Shown one piece after another: positions 6,730 through 6,968 of a stretch of 6,968 nucleotides of DNA. How positions within the stretch are numbered: the stretch's first letter is position 1; every line of letters begins with the position of its first letter. The stretch is from an uncultured Eubacterium sp. (GTDB lineage Bacteria; Bacillota; Clostridia; Lachnospirales; Lachnospiraceae). The DNA lies in assembly GCA_905236225.1 (NCBI GenBank), contig CAJOPM010000128.1:1-6968 (forward strand), written 5' to 3'. The notes beneath the pieces were generated by a model that worked only from the letters and a program-made list of their open reading frames with translations, had not been told where the DNA came from and did no database searches. Both the position numbers and the translations under genes were made by a program.

Positions 6730-6813
6730 TGCCGGCAGCGGGACTTGAACCCGCACGGTGTTGCCACCAACAGATTTTGAGTCTGCCTCGTCTGCCAATT
6801 CCGACACGCCGGC
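6730..6813 (-). tRNA. tRNA-Leu, anticodon CAA
   Basis: The 84-nt gene folds as a class II tRNA. The acceptor stem GCCGGCG pairs with TGCCGGC (one G-T pair), with discriminator A. The anticodon stem GCAGA/TCTGT holds the loop CTCAAAA with T33 and anticodon CAA, which reads UUG. The long variable arm GGTG-GCAA-CACC is characteristic of leucine tRNAs, and the T arm is GCGGG-TTCAAGT-CCCGC. The 3' CCA is not encoded (AGTT follows instead), so it must be added by CCA transferase. Confidence 0.97.
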
Positions 6814-6824
6814 ACAGCAATGAC

Positions 6825-6854
6825 ATTATATTCCAAAGGGGCACATAAAGTCAA
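6825..6854 (-). promoter_or_regulatory. sigma-A promoter of tRNA-Leu
   Basis: On the minus strand a -35 TTGACT (6854-6849, 5 of 6) and a perfect -10 TATAAT (6830-6825) are 18 bp apart. Initiation near 6818 would leave a 5-nt leader before the mature tRNA 5' end, as is normal for tRNA genes. Confidence 0.8.
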
Positions 6855-6874
6855 GGACATATATTGCCCCTTTG
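6834..6874. repeat. 10-bp perfect inverted repeat straddling the tRNA-Leu -35 box
   Basis: CAAAGGGGCA (6834-6843) and TGCCCCTTTG (6865-6874) are exact reverse complements separated by 21 bp. One arm lies in the spacer between -35 and -10 of the tRNA promoter and the other lies upstream of the -35. On the plus strand the second arm runs into GATTTTA, so it might act as a weak terminator against leftward-origin transcription. On the minus strand there is no T-run. A protein-binding site is also possible. Confidence 0.6.
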
Positions 6875-6885
6875 ATTTTACCTGT

Positions 6886-6962
6886 CAAGACTCGCTCGCG
6901 AGTCTTGCGCGCCGGATTCGGGTCTGCTTCAGCAGACAAATTCCTGTCCGAATCCGTGCGCA
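6886..6962. repeat. GC-rich nested inverted-repeat block upstream of tRNA-Leu
   Basis: Three inverted repeats are packed into 77 bp. The first, 6886-6907, is CAAGACTCGC and its exact complement around a 2-bp centre. The second is a long stem of CGGATTCGG (6913-6921) with CCGAATCCG (6948-6956), extended by TGCGC (6906-6910) with GCGCA (6958-6962) across a 2:1 internal loop. The third, inside that stem, is GTCTGC-TTCA-GCAGAC (6922-6937). The block is much richer in G and C than its surroundings, has no open reading frame of note and has no T-run. It may be an interspersed REP- or MITE-like element, or the structured 3' end of an upstream transcript. Copy number cannot be judged from one window. 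Confidence 0.6.
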
Positions 6963-6968
6963 TCAAAA

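Noticed and set aside
6858..6888. Second tRNA promoter with TTGACA at 6888-6883
   Set aside because: The -35 is perfect and abuts the palindrome, but the best -10 choices at 17-19 bp spacing match at most 4 of 6 bases. The promoter nearer the tRNA is clearly better.

Overview
The window looks like a chromosomal housekeeping segment from a low-GC, Gram-positive anaerobe, most likely Clostridia and probably Lachnospiraceae (Butyrivibrio, Roseburia or Eubacterium type). The grounds are the holA-rpsT-lepA-hemW gene order typical of Firmicutes, AAAGGA/AGGAGG ribosome binding sites, AT-rich codon use, near-consensus sigma-A promoters and a VanW/PG-binding-type L,D-transpeptidase. The family placement is inference; no database was available. 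No phage, insertion sequence, CRISPR array or integrase gene is visible.

Layout from the right edge, mostly on the minus strand. Positions 6814-6968 hold no gene but contain nested GC-rich inverted repeats, a second inverted repeat and the promoter of a tRNA-Leu(CAA) gene (6730-6813). An intrinsic terminator follows the tRNA, then holA (DNA polymerase III delta, 5669-6667). holA converges with the only plus-strand gene, rpsT (ribosomal protein S20, 5354-5620), and the two meet at a shared hairpin terminator. rpsT has a perfect TTGACA-17-TATAAT promoter, a leader of about 80 nt that can fold over its ribosome binding site, and a TTG start codon. Its promoter lies back to back with that of lepA.

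The minus-strand run then reads lepA (elongation factor 4), hemW (radical-SAM heme chaperone, overlapping lepA by 11 nt), a PHP-family histidinol-phosphatase (15 nt after hemW), and an L,D-transpeptidase with a TTG start and probably its own promoter inside the end of the phosphatase gene. A possible further reading frame begins right after the transpeptidase stop and runs off the left edge.

The genes serve translation (S20, EF4, tRNA-Leu), replication (delta subunit), heme handling (HemW), histidine synthesis and cell-wall cross-linking. They are joined by position rather than by one pathway. Compared with the Bacillus/Clostridium arrangement, the spore genes usually found between rpsT and lepA are absent and hrcA-grpE-dnaK does not follow hemW. 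I see no convincing new multi-gene system. The least explained DNA is the structured block upstream of the tRNA and the rpsT leader.
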